Shown here in pieces: positions 8,676-17,479 of a stretch of 64,000 nucleotides of DNA. A model generated the notes under the pieces. That model searched no databases. It was given only the letters and a program-made list of their open reading frames with translations, and had not been told where the DNA came from. How positions within the stretch are numbered: the first letter of the stretch is position 1; every line of letters begins with the position of its first letter. The stretch is from Rikenellaceae bacterium (GTDB taxonomy: Bacteria > Bacteroidota > Bacteroidia > Bacteroidales > Rikenellaceae), in contig SUZH01000003.1 of the NCBI GenBank assembly GCA_015060045.1, forward strand, positions 124,001-188,000. Direction: 5' to 3'. Both the position numbers and the translations under genes were made by a program.

Positions 8676-10092
8676 AGATTTGTTTGCGCAAGCGGGCCAC
8701 GGGTATATTCAACATCTCGCGGTATTTGGCCACCGTGCGCCTTGCGATGCAATAGCCGTGGTCGTTGAGCATATTCATCAACGTCTCGTCGGTTAAGGGA
8801 TGGCGCTTATCCTCCTCGTCGATGCACTTCTGCAAGAGAGTCTTGATCTCATAGGAGGAGACCTCCTCGCCCGAAGCGGTCTGCATCGCCTCCGAGAAGA
8901 GCGACTTAAGCAGAATTATTCCGAACTGCGTCTGCACATATTTGCTATTCACGACACGCGAAATAGTCGATACATCGAGCCCCGTGCGGTCGGCAATATC
9001 CTTGAGGATCATCGGTCGGAGTTTCGAGCGGTCGCCCGTGCGGAAATACTCCTGCTGGTAATCCAGGATGGTCTGCATGGTTCGCATCAACGTATCGTGG
9101 CGCTGCTTGATGGCCGAGATAAACCACTTGGCCGAATCGATCTTCTGCTTCACGAATTGTAACGCCTCCCGATCCTCCTCGCGCACCTTGCCGTCGGCCT
9201 TCACCATGTCGCGGATCATCTCCACATAGCGGCGATTGACCTTCACTTCGGGTACGTTGTAGGAGTTGAGCGTCAGCTGAAACTCCCCCTCCTGATAGTC
9301 GAGCAGGAAATCGGGGATGATATAGGGTGTCGTATTCGTGCCACCCTCGGCATAGAGGTTACCGGGCTTGGGCGAGAGGCGTTTAATCTCGGCAATGGCC
9401 TCGCGGAACTCCTCCTCCGAGACCTGCAGGCGGGCAATCAGACGCTCGTAATGCTTCTTGACGAACTCGTCAAAATGGTGGGTCAGGATCTTTTTGGCCA
9501 GGCGGCGCGTAGCGGTCGTTTGAGGCAATTGCTCAACCTGCAGCAGGAGACACTCCTGCAAATTGCGCGCACCAACACCGGCCGGCTCCAGCTCATGGAT
9601 GATTCCTAAGAGGCGCTCCAACTCCTCAACCGGGACCTCAACACCCACCGTGAAGGCAATATCATCAGCCACCGACTCCAGATCGCGTCTTAAGTAGCCA
9701 TCCTCGTCGATGCTACCCACCAGATAGACCGCCAGGCGCATCTCCCGCTCCGAGAGGTTGCGGTAGCCGAGCTGCTCGACCAGATACTCCTGCAACGAGC
9801 GCCCCTCCGTGAGGTAGATCGGGCGCTGCTTATCGTCGCGCGAGAAGTGGTTCAGTCGGCTCTTGTAGGCCGGTGTATCATCCTCCTTGAGGTACTCCTC
9901 CACCGAGATCTCCTTCGGCTCATCCTCCTCCGAGCGGCGCTCATCCTCCTCGAGGACGATGTTATCCTCGATCTCCTGCTTGATGCGTTGCTCGAGTTGC
10001 ACGGTGGGCAGCTCCAGCAACTTGATCATCTGGATCTGTTGCGGAGAGAGCTTCTGCTGAAGCGAAAGTATCTGTTTTTGACTCAGTGCCAT
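8674..10092 (-). CDS. rpoN: RNA polymerase sigma-54 factor RpoN
   Basis: N-terminal LSQKQILSLQQKLSPQQIQMIKLLELPTVQLEQRIKQEIEDN; RpoN core and C-terminal CIARRTVAKYREMLNIPVARLRK (RpoN box ARRTVAKYRE). Confidence 0.97.
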   Translation of the reverse strand: MALSQKQILSLQQKLSPQQIQMIKLLELPTVQLEQRIKQEIEDNIVLEEDERRSEEDEPKEISVEEYLKEDDTPAYKSRLNHFSRDDKQRPIYLTEGRSLQEYLVEQLGYRNLSEREMRLAVYLVGSIDEDGYLRRDLESVADDIAFTVGVEVPVEELERLLGIIHELEPAGVGARNLQECLLLQVEQLPQTTATRRLAKKILTHHFDEFVKKHYERLIARLQVSEEEFREAIAEIKRLSPKPGNLYAEGGTNTTPYIIPDFLLDYQEGEFQLTLNSYNVPEVKVNRRYVEMIRDMVKADGKVREEDREALQFVKQKIDSAKWFISAIKQRHDTLMRTMQTILDYQQEYFRTGDRSKLRPMILKDIADRTGLDVSTISRVVNSKYVQTQFGIILLKSLFSEAMQTASGEEVSSYEIKTLLQKCIDEEDKRHPLTDETLMNMLNDHGYCIARRTVAKYREMLNIPVARLRKQI

Positions 10093-10178
10093 AGGTTATA
10101 AATTTAATGGGACCTCTGTAACACAAACGCGCAGAAGTCCCATTAAATTTTGTCTTCGTTCAGTCTTTTTTCGACCGA

Positions 10179-11567
10179 TTAGAATTCTGCGTGCAGCGGG
10201 GTACGCGGGAAGGGGATCACGTCGCGGATGTTGGTCATACCCGTCACGAACATCAGCAGGCGCTCAAAGCCCAGACCGAAGCCCGAGTGCGGAGCCGAAC
10301 CCCAACGGCGCGTATCGAGATACCACCAGAGGCTCTTCTCGCTCATACCCAATTCGGCTACGCGTGCAGAAAGCTTGCCATAGTCGGCCTCACGCTCCGA
10401 ACCGCCGATAATCTCGCCGATTTTGGGGAACAATACGTCCATGGCGCGTACCGTCTTGCCATCCTCGTTCTGCTTCATGTAGAAGGCCTTGATCTCCTTC
10501 GGGTAGTTGATCAGGATCACAGGACGCTTGAAGTGCTTCTCCACGAGGTAGCGCTCATGCTCCGACTGCAGGTCACAACCCCACTCCACGGGGAACTCGA
10601 ACTTCTGGCCCGAAGCCTTCAAAATCTCGATACCCTCCGTGTAGGTCAGGCGCTGGAAGTCGTTCTTTACAACAAAGTTCAGGCGCTCGATCAGCTCCGG
10701 ATCCCACATCTTGTTCATGAACTCCAGATCCTCGCGGCAATTCTCCAGAGCGTAGTTAATCAGATACTTGAGGAACTCCTCGGCCATCTCCATATTATCC
10801 TCCAGCTCGTAGAAAGCAGCCTCCGGCTCGATCATCCAGAACTCGGCCAAATGGCGCGGCGTGTTCGAGTTCTCGGCACGGAACGTAGGACCGAACGTGT
10901 AGATCTGGCCCATCGACAGCGCACCCAGCTCGCCCTCCAGCTGACCCGAAACGGTCAGGTTGCAGGCCTTACCGAAGAAATCCTGCGAGAAGTCTACCTC
11001 GCCCTGCTCCGTCTTGGGAACGTTGTTCAAATCGAGCGTCGTCACCTGGAACATCTCACCGGCACCCTCGCAGTCCGAGGCGGTGATCAGCGGCGTATGC
11101 AGGTAGTAGAAGCCCTTCTTGTTGAAATACTCATGGATAGCGAAAGCCATCGCGTGGCGGATACGCAGCACGGCACCAAAGGTGTTGGTGCGGGGGCGCA
11201 GGTAGGCGATGTCGCGCAGGAACTCCAGCGAGTGACCCTTCTTCTGCAGGGGGTACGACTCGGGATCGGCCGTGCCGTAGATCTCGATCTTCTCGGCCTG
11301 TACCTCGACACCCTGACCGGCACCGAGCGAAGCGACCAGACGGCCATCCACGCGCAGGCAGGCGCCCGTCGTAATGGGCTTCAGCGACTCATCCGAGATC
11401 TTCTGCAGATCGACCACCACCTGAATATTGCGCATGCACGAACCGTCGTTAAGCGCAATAAAGGCTACGTTTTTGTTTCCGCGCTTGGTGCGCACCCAGC
11501 CCTTGACTACCACATCGGTATCCACGGCGCCGGCGTTGAGAATTTCTACAATGCGTTGCGTTTTCAT
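10179..11567 (-). CDS. asnS: Asparaginyl-tRNA synthetase
   Basis: [43 protein letters not shown]...[11 protein letters not shown]...[27 protein letters not shown]. Internal ATG at 11567 chosen. Confidence 0.97.
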   Translation of the reverse strand: MKTQRIVEILNAGAVDTDVVVKGWVRTKRGNKNVAFIALNDGSCMRNIQVVVDLQKISDESLKPITTGACLRVDGRLVASLGAGQGVEVQAEKIEIYGTADPESYPLQKKGHSLEFLRDIAYLRPRTNTFGAVLRIRHAMAFAIHEYFNKKGFYYLHTPLITASDCEGAGEMFQVTTLDLNNVPKTEQGEVDFSQDFFGKACNLTVSGQLEGELGALSMGQIYTFGPTFRAENSNTPRHLAEFWMIEPEAAFYELEDNMEMAEEFLKYLINYALENCREDLEFMNKMWDPELIERLNFVVKNDFQRLTYTEGIEILKASGQKFEFPVEWGCDLQSEHERYLVEKHFKRPVILINYPKEIKAFYMKQNEDGKTVRAMDVLFPKIGEIIGGSEREADYGKLSARVAELGMSEKSLWWYLDTRRWGSAPHSGFGLGFERLLMFVTGMTNIRDVIPFPRTPLHAEF

Positions 11568-11602
11568 ATAATTGTGTTTTCGTATTTGCGTGAAGTAGCT
11601 GA

Positions 11603-11634
11603 CAAAAGTACTATTTATTTGTGATTTGGCCAAA
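11603..11634 (-). promoter_or_regulatory. asnS promoter (-33 TTTG, N20, -7 TACTTTTG) on minus strand
   Basis: Plus-strand caaaagta (11603-11610) and caaa (11631-11634) give TTTG-N20-TACTTTTG on the minus strand. Confidence 0.65.
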
Positions 11635-11649
11635 AAAAAAGTACCTTTG
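11618..11649 (+). promoter_or_regulatory. Promoter (-33 TTTG, N20, -7 TACCTTTG) of the GH2-like gene
   Basis: TTTG 11618-11621, 20-nt spacer, TACCTTTG 11642-11649. Confidence 0.7.
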
Positions 11650-11672
11650 TGCACCTATATAGATTAAAAACC

Positions 11673-13016
11673 ATGAAACGCTATATTCTTTCACTGGCCC
11701 TGCTCGCAGGATCGCTCACAGCTTCGGCACAGCAATTCTGGGAGCTGAATCCCCAACCGGCCGATCTTTCGGCGCGCCGCATCTACCGCACGGAGGTCGT
11801 ACCCTTCGATACGCGCCATGATGCCGAGGCGGGGAAAATCGAAAATTCGGGCTACAGCATCGCCTTTGCCCCTACCGTCATTGCCGCCTCGGGTGAGATG
11901 GCCATCGTGGGCCAAACGCTCGAGATTCCCTATGCCTGGACCGATGGCGTGGTCTATCTCCACCTGGAGAACGTAGGCTCGGCCTACTCGCTCTTTGTCA
12001 ATGATCAGCAGGTGGCAGATGTCGAGGATCCGCTCACGCCGGCCGAGTTTCACCTCACGCCCCTCGTTCGTCAGGGCGAGAACAGCCTGAAGCTGATCCT
12101 ACGTCCCAGCCGTACGCCCGAGATCAATCCCGCACCGCACGTCGAGCGAGCAGCCTTCACAAACAGCTACCTCTACTACCAGGAGAAGCGTTCGATGCGT
12201 GATTTCGAGTTGAAGTTGATCCCCGACTCGCTCCACCGCGACGGCATCCTGCGTCTGCGTATGGTGACCCAAAATGCCTACAACTACGAGGAGCAGATCG
12301 ACATGGGTTACGACATCTACTCGCCGCAGGGCAAACTGCTCGACTTCAACATCCGCACCATTCCCGTCCCCGGACGTTCGCTCGATACGGTGAAGTTTGA
12401 TCCCTTCATCTACCACGTCAACGAGAATCGTTGGCAGAGCACGGCCAAGCTGCCGCCCGTCTATAAGGTGATGCTCTTCTCGCGCCGCCACGGCGCCTAC
12501 AAAGAGTATATGCCGCTCAAGATCGGTTTCGGCCGCGCGCAACTCGAGAACGGCAAAATCGTGCTGCACGACAAGGTGCTGGAGTTGAAAAAAGCCGTTT
12601 ATAACGCCGCAACCGACAAGGCCACGACCCTTGCCGAGATCAAGGCGCTCAAGGTCAAAGGATTCAACACGCTCTGTCCGAGCTATCCGCAACCGCGCTG
12701 GTTCTATGAGCTATGCACCGAGCAGGGGCTCTACGTGATTGATTGTCCCGCCATCGCTGCCCCCGAGAAGCGCACCGACCGCAAGGTGGGTGGCACCCCC
12801 TCGAACGATCCGCAGCTCGTGGAGGAGTATATCGAGCGTGTGAAGGCGATGTATTATCGTTCGCGCAACTACACCTCGGTAATCGCCTACTCGCTCGGTT
12901 CGCCCTCGGGTAACGGTTACTGCATGTACAAGGCCTACGAGTGGCTCAAGAGCGTCGAAAAGGATCGTCCGATCATCTATGATGATGCGGCCGGCGAATG
13001 GAATACGGACCTTTAG
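11673..13016 (+). CDS. Secreted LacZ/GH2-like protein, probably catalytically inactive
   Basis: Signal peptide MKRYILSLALLAGSLTASAQ. GH2 jelly-roll and Ig-like domains followed by a short TIM-barrel-like segment (GLYVIDCPAIAAPEK, SRNYTSVIAYSLGSPSGNGYCMYKAYEWLKS). Confidence 0.85.
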   Translation: MKRYILSLALLAGSLTASAQQFWELNPQPADLSARRIYRTEVVPFDTRHDAEAGKIENSGYSIAFAPTVIAASGEMAIVGQTLEIPYAWTDGVVYLHLENVGSAYSLFVNDQQVADVEDPLTPAEFHLTPLVRQGENSLKLILRPSRTPEINPAPHVERAAFTNSYLYYQEKRSMRDFELKLIPDSLHRDGILRLRMVTQNAYNYEEQIDMGYDIYSPQGKLLDFNIRTIPVPGRSLDTVKFDPFIYHVNENRWQSTAKLPPVYKVMLFSRRHGAYKEYMPLKIGFGRAQLENGKIVLHDKVLELKKAVYNAATDKATTLAEIKALKVKGFNTLCPSYPQPRWFYELCTEQGLYVIDCPAIAAPEKRTDRKVGGTPSNDPQLVEEYIERVKAMYYRSRNYTSVIAYSLGSPSGNGYCMYKAYEWLKSVEKDRPIIYDDAAGEWNTDL

Positions 13017-13072
13017 GGAATTGAGAATTAAGAATTAAAAATTAAGAATTTATAGCGTTTTTTGAGGGGATT

Positions 13073-13546
13073 ATGCAGATTGAACTGATCGTAGTCGGCA
13101 AGACCGATTCGAAGGAGGTAAGTGCGCTGGTGGAGATGTACCAGAAGCGCATCAACCACTATTGCCGTTTCTCGATCACGACCCTGCCCGACCTGCGTAA
13201 CACGAAAAACCTCTCCTCCAACCAGCAGAACCAAAGCGAGGGCGAGCGCATCTTGGCACAACTCACCGAGAGCGACTACGTCGTGTTGCTCGACGAGCAT
13301 GGCGAGGAGTTGCGTTCGATGGATTTTGCCCAATGGATTCGCAAGCGCATGGTGAGCGGACTGAAGCGCCTGGTTTTTGTCATCGGCGGTCCCTACGGAT
13401 TCTCCGAAGAGGTCTATCGACGCGCCAACAGCAAGCTGTCGCTCTCGAAGATGACCTTCTCGCACCAAATCGTCCGTGCGATCTTTGCCGAGCAGATCTA
13501 CCGCGCCTTCACGATCCTCAACAACGAGCCGTACCACCACGAGTAA
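13073..13546 (+). CDS. rlmH: 23S rRNA (pseudouridine1915-N3)-methyltransferase RlmH
   Basis: MQIELIVVGKTDSKEVSALVEMYQKRINHYCRF...LDEHGEELRSMDFAQWIRK...FVIGGPYGFSEEVYRRANSKLSLSKMTFSHQIVRAIFAEQIYRAFTILNNEPYHHE. Confidence 0.97.
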   Translation: MQIELIVVGKTDSKEVSALVEMYQKRINHYCRFSITTLPDLRNTKNLSSNQQNQSEGERILAQLTESDYVVLLDEHGEELRSMDFAQWIRKRMVSGLKRLVFVIGGPYGFSEEVYRRANSKLSLSKMTFSHQIVRAIFAEQIYRAFTILNNEPYHHE

Positions 13547-13600
13547 GTTGAAAGTTGAAAGTTGAAAGTTAAAAGTTAAAAAATAAAAAGTTAAGAGTTA
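13546..13600. repeat. Short tandem repeat (GTTGAAA / GTTAAAA units)
   Basis: aagttgaaagttgaaagttgaaagttaaaagttaaaaaataaaaagttaagagtta directly after the rlmH stop. Confidence 0.8.
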
Positions 13601-13633
13601 TCCCTTTGCGCCTGATAATAATTTTGAATTTCC

Positions 13634-14221
13634 ATGACCCACCGTCCCTCCATAGCCGTTCTGACTCCCAATATCCTCACGGGTATCGGGCTGAAGGCCA
13701 TTTTGGAGAAGGTGATCCCGATGGCCGATGTGGAGCTCTATGCCGATTTTGAGCAGTTGCAGGCGGCTGCTCCCGAACGTTTCGTGCACTACTTCATATC
13801 GGCACAACTCTACCGCCTGCACGCCGCATTCTTTGCCCCGCTACGCCGTCGCGTGATTCTGCTCACGAGCGGCCTGAAACACGAGGAGGAGGAGGGCATG
13901 CACCAACTCAATGTCTGCCACAGCGAGGAGCAACTCCTCCACGATCTAATGGCCATGCATCGCGGGGCACACCCCCATCGAGGCATGGCGACGGCCGACC
14001 CCGCACCCCGCACCGCCCAACTCACCGAACGTGAAGCGGATGTCCTGCGCCTGATCGCGGAGGGAAAAATCAACAAGGAGATTGCCGACGAATTGGGCAT
14101 TGCCCTCACGACCGTCATCACCCACCGCCGCAACCTGATGGAGAAGTTGCGCGTTCGCTCCGTGGCCGAGCTGATGCTCTACGCCCTGCATGCGGGATAC
14201 GTCAAACATGAAACGCTCTAA
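13634..14221 (+). CDS. LuxR/NarL-type HTH regulator with degenerate receiver-like N-terminus
   Basis: C-terminal LTEREADVLRLIAEGKINKEIADELGIALTTVITHRRNLMEKLRVRSVAELMLYAL is the LuxR HTH. The N-terminal REC-like fold lacks an obvious phospho-acceptor Asp motif. Confidence 0.9.
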   Translation: MTHRPSIAVLTPNILTGIGLKAILEKVIPMADVELYADFEQLQAAAPERFVHYFISAQLYRLHAAFFAPLRRRVILLTSGLKHEEEEGMHQLNVCHSEEQLLHDLMAMHRGAHPHRGMATADPAPRTAQLTEREADVLRLIAEGKINKEIADELGIALTTVITHRRNLMEKLRVRSVAELMLYALHAGYVKHETL

Positions 14222-14299
14222 ATCTCCTCATAAATAAGGATTGAGAAGCCCATAATAAACCTTTTACTTTGCACCTTGAAAGAAACCGTAAAAACACAA

Positions 14300-16591
14300 A
14301 TGATCATGACGCATTGTAATCGCTTTATTATGCTTTTCGCACTCCTGCTGTTGTCGTTCACCGCAGCAGCCCATCCGATCGAGGAGATCGAGACCGAGGC
14401 CACCGACACGACCATTTTGGTCGACGGTGTGCAGGTGACGGCCGTCAAGCAGGGCATGGTACTCCGCTCCGAGCCGATCGCCTCGACCATCGTGGGCGAG
14501 CGTGCCGTATCGCGTAACCAAATCTCGGCTCTAAAGAACCTGGCCGAGATGGTCCCCAACCTCCATATCCCCGACTACGGTTCGCGCATGACCTCGTCGA
14601 TCTATGTGCGTGGCCTGGGTGCCCGCATCGACCAGCCCGTGATGGGTATGACGATCGATAACGTTCCCTTGATGCAGAAGAACGCCTTCGACATGGAGCT
14701 CTCGGATATCGAGCGCGTGGAGGTGCTGCGCGGCCCGCAATCGACCCTCTACGGGCGTAACACGATGGGTGGCGTGGTGAATATCTATACCCTCTCGCCC
14801 TTCCACTATGAGGGTGCCCGCCTGCAGCTGGGTTACAGCACGGGCAACACCTTCCGCCTGCGTGCCTCGTTCTACGAGCAGTTCAACGACAAGTGGGCCA
14901 CCTCCGTTTCGGCCTACCGCACCACCTCGGACGGCTTCTTTAAAAACGAGTTGACGGGGGCCGACACCGATTGGGAGAAGAGCGACGGAGGTCGTTGGAA
15001 ACTCCTCTACCGCAACAATAAGGGGTTGCGCATCGAGAATACCCTCTCCTTCGCCGAGACGAAACAGGGCGGCTATCCCTACGCTTTCCTCGGTGGTCGC
15101 TCGGAGGGCGTCACGAACGCCGACGGCTATGCCGTAACGCCGGGCCAAATCGCCTACAACGATTCATGCCGCTACGAGCGCCTGACGTTGAGCGATGGAC
15201 TGACGATCCAATACGAGACGGAGCGCTACTCGCTGACCTCGATCACCTCGTACCAGTTCACGGACGATGATATGCACCTCGACAACGACTTCACGCCCCT
15301 CGATTACTTCACGCTACAACAGAAGATCAAGGAGCACGTCGTGACCGAAGATGTGATCTTCCGCTCGAAGGGCGATCGCCGCTACCACTACCTCTTCGGT
15401 CTCTACGGTTTCTACCGCGACCAGCAGATGGAGGCGCCCGTGGTCTTCAAGCCGGCTGGCATCGATGCGATGATCTTCGCCGCTGCCAATCAGGCTACGG
15501 GGGGTCGCGTGCAAATGCATGCCTTGGCGAATATGCCGCTCGACTCGGAGTTTGACTCTCCGGCCTACGGCTTTGCCGCCTACCACGAGTCGAGCCTGCG
15601 TTTCGGCAAGTTTGAGGCCAAGGCGGGAGTGCGCATCGAGCATGAGCAGGTAAGCCTCGACACGCACGGATCGGGCACGCTGAAATATGCCCTCAAGGTG
15701 GGCGCCATGCCCTTCCCGATGGAGCAGGAGCCCGTGGTGCTGGAGACTGAAAGCAGCTACAAGCAGGACTTCACGGAGATCCTGCCGAAGCTCTCGCTCA
15801 TTTACCGATTTGACGAAAACCGCAACCTCTACGCCTCCTTCTCGCGTGGCTTCAAGGCGGGCGGATTCAATACGCAGATCTACTCCGATGTGCTGAAGGA
15901 GATGCTTCAGGCACAGGCCATGGGCGGTGCATACGAGGAGAAGGACATCATGTCGTACGACCCTGAGTACAGCTGGAATTACGAGTTGGGAGGCCACTTC
16001 TCGTGTGCCGAGGGGGCGATCCGTGGTGATTTTGCCCTCTTTATGATCGACTGCCGCGATCAGCAGCTTACGGTTTTGGCCGACGCCTCGGCTACGGGTC
16101 GCATGATGACCAACGCCGGTCGTACACGTTCGCTCGGTGGCGAGGTGGCGATGCAGTTCAAGCCGTGGCGCGCGCTCGATATCGATCTCTCGTATGGCTA
16201 CACGGAGGCTACCTTCCGCCACTACATCGACGGCGAGAACGATTACCGTGGCAACTACGTGCCTTTTGCTCCGCGCCACACCCTCTCGGCCGGCCTTACC
16301 TGGACGATCCCGACGGGTGTCAAGTGGCTGGGCGATGTGGTGCTGCATGGTGGCATGAAGGGGGTTGGCAAGATCTATTGGAACGAGGCCAACACCGTCA
16401 GCCAGCCCTTCTACACGACCTTCAACGCATCGGTGCGTCTGGAGCATAAGAACTACTCGCTCGACTTCTGGGGCGAGAATCTCTCGGACACGGAGGCCGA
16501 CATCTTCTACTTCGAGTCGATCGGCAACCGCTTCGTGCAGCGAGGTCGTCCGCGTGTGTTGGGAATTACGTTGAGTATTAACATTCAATAA
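14300..16591 (+). CDS. TonB-dependent outer-membrane receptor
   Basis: Plug motifs (NQISALKNLAEMVPNLHIPDYGSRMTSSIYVRGLGARIDQP, IERVEVLRGPQSTLYGRNTMGGVVNI) and a C-terminal beta-barrel. ATG start preferred over the TTG at 14276. Confidence 0.95.
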   Translation: MIMTHCNRFIMLFALLLLSFTAAAHPIEEIETEATDTTILVDGVQVTAVKQGMVLRSEPIASTIVGERAVSRNQISALKNLAEMVPNLHIPDYGSRMTSSIYVRGLGARIDQPVMGMTIDNVPLMQKNAFDMELSDIERVEVLRGPQSTLYGRNTMGGVVNIYTLSPFHYEGARLQLGYSTGNTFRLRASFYEQFNDKWATSVSAYRTTSDGFFKNELTGADTDWEKSDGGRWKLLYRNNKGLRIENTLSFAETKQGGYPYAFLGGRSEGVTNADGYAVTPGQIAYNDSCRYERLTLSDGLTIQYETERYSLTSITSYQFTDDDMHLDNDFTPLDYFTLQQKIKEHVVTEDVIFRSKGDRRYHYLFGLYGFYRDQQMEAPVVFKPAGIDAMIFAAANQATGGRVQMHALANMPLDSEFDSPAYGFAAYHESSLRFGKFEAKAGVRIEHEQVSLDTHGSGTLKYALKVGAMPFPMEQEPVVLETESSYKQDFTEILPKLSLIYRFDENRNLYASFSRGFKAGGFNTQIYSDVLKEMLQAQAMGGAYEEKDIMSYDPEYSWNYELGGHFSCAEGAIRGDFALFMIDCRDQQLTVLADASATGRMMTNAGRTRSLGGEVAMQFKPWRALDIDLSYGYTEATFRHYIDGENDYRGNYVPFAPRHTLSAGLTWTIPTGVKWLGDVVLHGGMKGVGKIYWNEANTVSQPFYTTFNASVRLEHKNYSLDFWGENLSDTEADIFYFESIGNRFVQRGRPRVLGITLSINIQ

Positions 16592-16600
16592 CATACAATT

Positions 16601-17455
16601 ATGAAAGCAGAATACAAACCTTTTGTCGATGAACTCATCGAGTTGGCCATCAAGGAGGATATCGGCGATGGCGACCACACGTCGCTCTGCTGCATCCCTG
16701 CCTCGGAGCAGGGCCGCATGCGCCTTTTGTGCAAGCAGGAGGGTGTGATTGCCGGTATTGAGATTGCACAGATCGTACTCGAGCGCCTCGATCCGACGAT
16801 GCAGTTCGAGCAGCTACTCCACGACGGCGATCGCGTCAAGCCGGGCGATGTAGCCTTCTACGTTTCGGGCGGTTTGCGTTCGTTGCTGCAGGCCGAGCGT
16901 ATTCTCCTCAACATCATGCAGCGCATGAGCGGTGTAGCTACGCAGACAGCCTTCTACGTAAAACACCTCGAGGGTCTTCATACGAAGGTGCTCGATACGC
17001 GCAAAACCACGCCCGGTATGCGCGTGCTGGACAAGATGGCCGTGAAGATCGGTGGTGGCGAGAACCACCGCATGGGTCTCTTCGACATGATTCTCTTAAA
17101 GGACAACCATATCGACTTCGCGGGCGGTATCCGTCAGGCGGTCGAGGGTGCCAAGCAGTACCTGAAGGAGAAGGGTAAAAACATTCCGATCGAGTGCGAG
17201 GTACGATCTTTGGAGGATATCGACGAGGTCTTCGCCGCAGGTGGTGTCGATCGCATCATGTTCGACAACTTCACGCCCGAGATGACGCGCGAGGCGGTGA
17301 AGAAGGTGGCCGGCCGTTGCGAAACGGAGTCGAGTGGCGGCATCACGCTGGAGACGATGCGCTCGTATGCCGAGTGCGGTGTGGACTTCATCTCGGTGGG
17401 CGCACTGACCCACCAGATCAAGTCGCTCGATATGTCGCTCAAAGCCTGCGAATAG
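16601..17455 (+). CDS. nadC: Nicotinate-nucleotide diphosphorylase (carboxylating)
   Basis: EDIGDGDHTSLCCIP, VLDTRKTTPGMRVLDKMAVKIGGGENHRMGLFDMILLKDNHI, FISVGALTHQIKSLDMSLK. Confidence 0.97.
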   Translation: MKAEYKPFVDELIELAIKEDIGDGDHTSLCCIPASEQGRMRLLCKQEGVIAGIEIAQIVLERLDPTMQFEQLLHDGDRVKPGDVAFYVSGGLRSLLQAERILLNIMQRMSGVATQTAFYVKHLEGLHTKVLDTRKTTPGMRVLDKMAVKIGGGENHRMGLFDMILLKDNHIDFAGGIRQAVEGAKQYLKEKGKNIPIECEVRSLEDIDEVFAAGGVDRIMFDNFTPEMTREAVKKVAGRCETESSGGITLETMRSYAECGVDFISVGALTHQIKSLDMSLKACE

Positions 17456-17479
17456 AGAACCTTGCAAGCCGATACCCGC

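Noticed and set aside
10191-11624. 477-aa plus-strand ORF opposite asnS
   Set aside because: Shadow of the conserved asnS reading frame. Not supported by domain content.
14276-14299. TTG start for the TonB receptor
   Set aside because: The downstream ATG at 14300 fits the signal peptide better, and the likely -7 element lies just upstream at 14264-14271.
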